From an uncultured Clostridia bacterium (GTDB lineage Bacteria > Bacillota > Clostridia > Christensenellales > Borkfalkiaceae), in NCBI GenBank assembly GCA_937920115.1, contig CALGVF010000091.1:1-6726 (forward strand): 6,726 bases of DNA, written 5' to 3'. Every line of letters begins with the position of its first letter. Within the stretch, counting starts at the first letter, position 1. The translations under genes were made by a program, and so were the position numbers. The notes under the pieces were generated by a model that did not search any database, was not told the DNA's origin, and saw only the letters and a program-made list of their open reading frames with translations. Of the stretch, positions 5,979 to 6,726 are shown piece by piece.

Positions 5979-6726
5979 TCAGTAAACGAAATACAAAACC
6001 TTATATTTGTTGTCGTTGACCATTTTGGTGACGGCTTTTTTAAGTTTGAGTCTCGTTTCTTCGGGCATCGCTCCCGATTTCATATTTATTTCGTCTAATA
6101 CGAGTTCGCCGAGCGGTCTCCCGAATACTTTTACTTCCGAGACCCGACCTTCTTTCGTTTCGCCCGAAATGAAGTCGATAAAGTCCTCGCATTGCTTTTT
6201 AGTACCCGAAATGGGGTTGACGGTCGCTTTTACGCCTACTTTTACAACGTGTAAACTTTCCGTTTCGGCTTTGATTTTAACGTTGTACCTGTTGCCTTGC
6301 TTTATGAGTTCGGGTTCGCCTATCGAAACTTCCTTTTCGGACGGCAGAACTATTCCGTAACCTTTCTCGTCCGCGTCTTCGAGACCCGAGCGTATTCTGT
6401 CGTATTCCCATTTCGCTTTCGACAGGTCGCGGACGAAACTCATAAGTTTATATTCGCCGTCGATAGTCTCGCCGCAAGTCTCGCTGATGACCTCGTAAAA
6501 CAGGCTTTTATCGGCTTCTAGGCCGAGATATAGTTTACCTTCGCCCGCGTCGGCTTTGAAATCGACGGGTATTATTTTGTCTACCGCAAGGACGGCGTTT
6601 TCAAGATTTTTGCCGTCTTTCATTTTTTGAAGTTTGCCCGAAGCCTCTTTAACGGCGGCGATAATTTCCGAAACGACTCTGCTGTCGGGCGGCAAGGCTC
6701 TGAGCCAGTCGGGGAGAGTGACGTCG
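5979..6726 (-). CDS. spoIVA: Stage IV sporulation protein A (SpoIVA), C-terminal half, cut by the window edge
   Basis: SpoIVA is a cytoskeleton-like ATPase that polymerises on the forespore membrane and forms the base layer on which the spore coat assembles. The visible 248 aa read in frame from 6725 and cover the middle and C-terminal domains; the N-terminal GTPase-like ATPase domain with Walker A is beyond the edge. Matches to remembered SpoIVA sequences: LPDWLRALP (4-12), AKWEYDRI, EKGYGIVLPS, EPELIKQGNRYNVKIKA, GTKKQCEDFIDFI, VFGRPLGELV and MPEETRLKLKKAV. The family is about 490 aa, so roughly half is here. The last residues, NDNKYKVLYFVY, differ from the usual NEGSGGLI.IIL ending. A minus-strand reading that begins at the TTG at 6695 would be an artefact; the true start is outside. 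Its presence marks the organism as a spore former or a recent descendant of one. Confidence 0.92.
   Translation of the reverse strand, partial: DVTLPDWLRALPPDSRVVSEIIAAVKEASGKLQKMKDGKNLENAVLAVDKIIPVDFKADAGEGKLYLGLEADKSLFYEVISETCGETIDGEYKLMSFVRDLSKAKWEYDRIRSGLEDADEKGYGIVLPSEKEVSIGEPELIKQGNRYNVKIKAETESLHVVKVGVKATVNPISGTKKQCEDFIDFISGETKEGRVSEVKVFGRPLGELVLDEINMKSGAMPEETRLKLKKAVTKMVNDNKYKVLYFVY

Overview
The window looks like a chromosomal segment of an endospore-forming member of the Firmicutes, probably a Clostridia-type anaerobe. The evidence is a SpoIVA C-terminal half, a Firmicutes-style YitT-family membrane protein, consensus sigma-A-like promoters (TTGACA/TATAAT, TTGAAA/TATAAT) and a CCA-encoding tRNA gene. 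The genus cannot be fixed from sequence alone. Codon use is mixed: AT-rich intergenic DNA, with many TCG, CGA, GCG and GTC codons in the genes.

Layout. Positions 1-1591 (minus strand) hold a two-gene ABC exporter-type operon: an ATPase (803-1591) coupled by an ATGA overlap to an ABC-2-like permease that runs off the left edge. Its promoter (1638-1667) is near-perfect and is followed by an 18-bp palindrome sitting on the predicted start of transcription. Diverging from it is a tRNA-Thr(GGT) gene (1844-1919) with its own promoter and terminator.

Positions 1972-2885 contain no convincing gene. They hold two full 291-bp tandem repeats plus the beginning of a third. Each unit can fold into a closing helix, three internal hairpins and a terminator-like hairpin with a T run. 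Nearly all differences between the two units fall outside the paired arms. The array is in register with the 3' end of the tRNA gene, and its left end is also an inverted, diverged copy of the tRNA 3' half plus flank. This tRNA-anchored array is the least explained and most interesting part of the window. It is followed by a second small group of hairpins and direct repeats.

Positions 2886-3791 (minus) encode a YitT-family membrane protein. Diverging from it is a short intracellular GH78-type alpha-L-rhamnosidase-like protein (3938-5830, plus). The two promoters lie within about 100 bp, and the GH78 promoter is so close to the ATG that its mRNA may be leaderless. The right end (5979-6726, minus) is the C-terminal half of spoIVA, convergent with the GH78 gene. 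Two separate terminator hairpins stand between them. The genes do not form one pathway: the window has four transcription units (ABC operon, tRNA, YitT/GH78 divergent pair, spoIVA).
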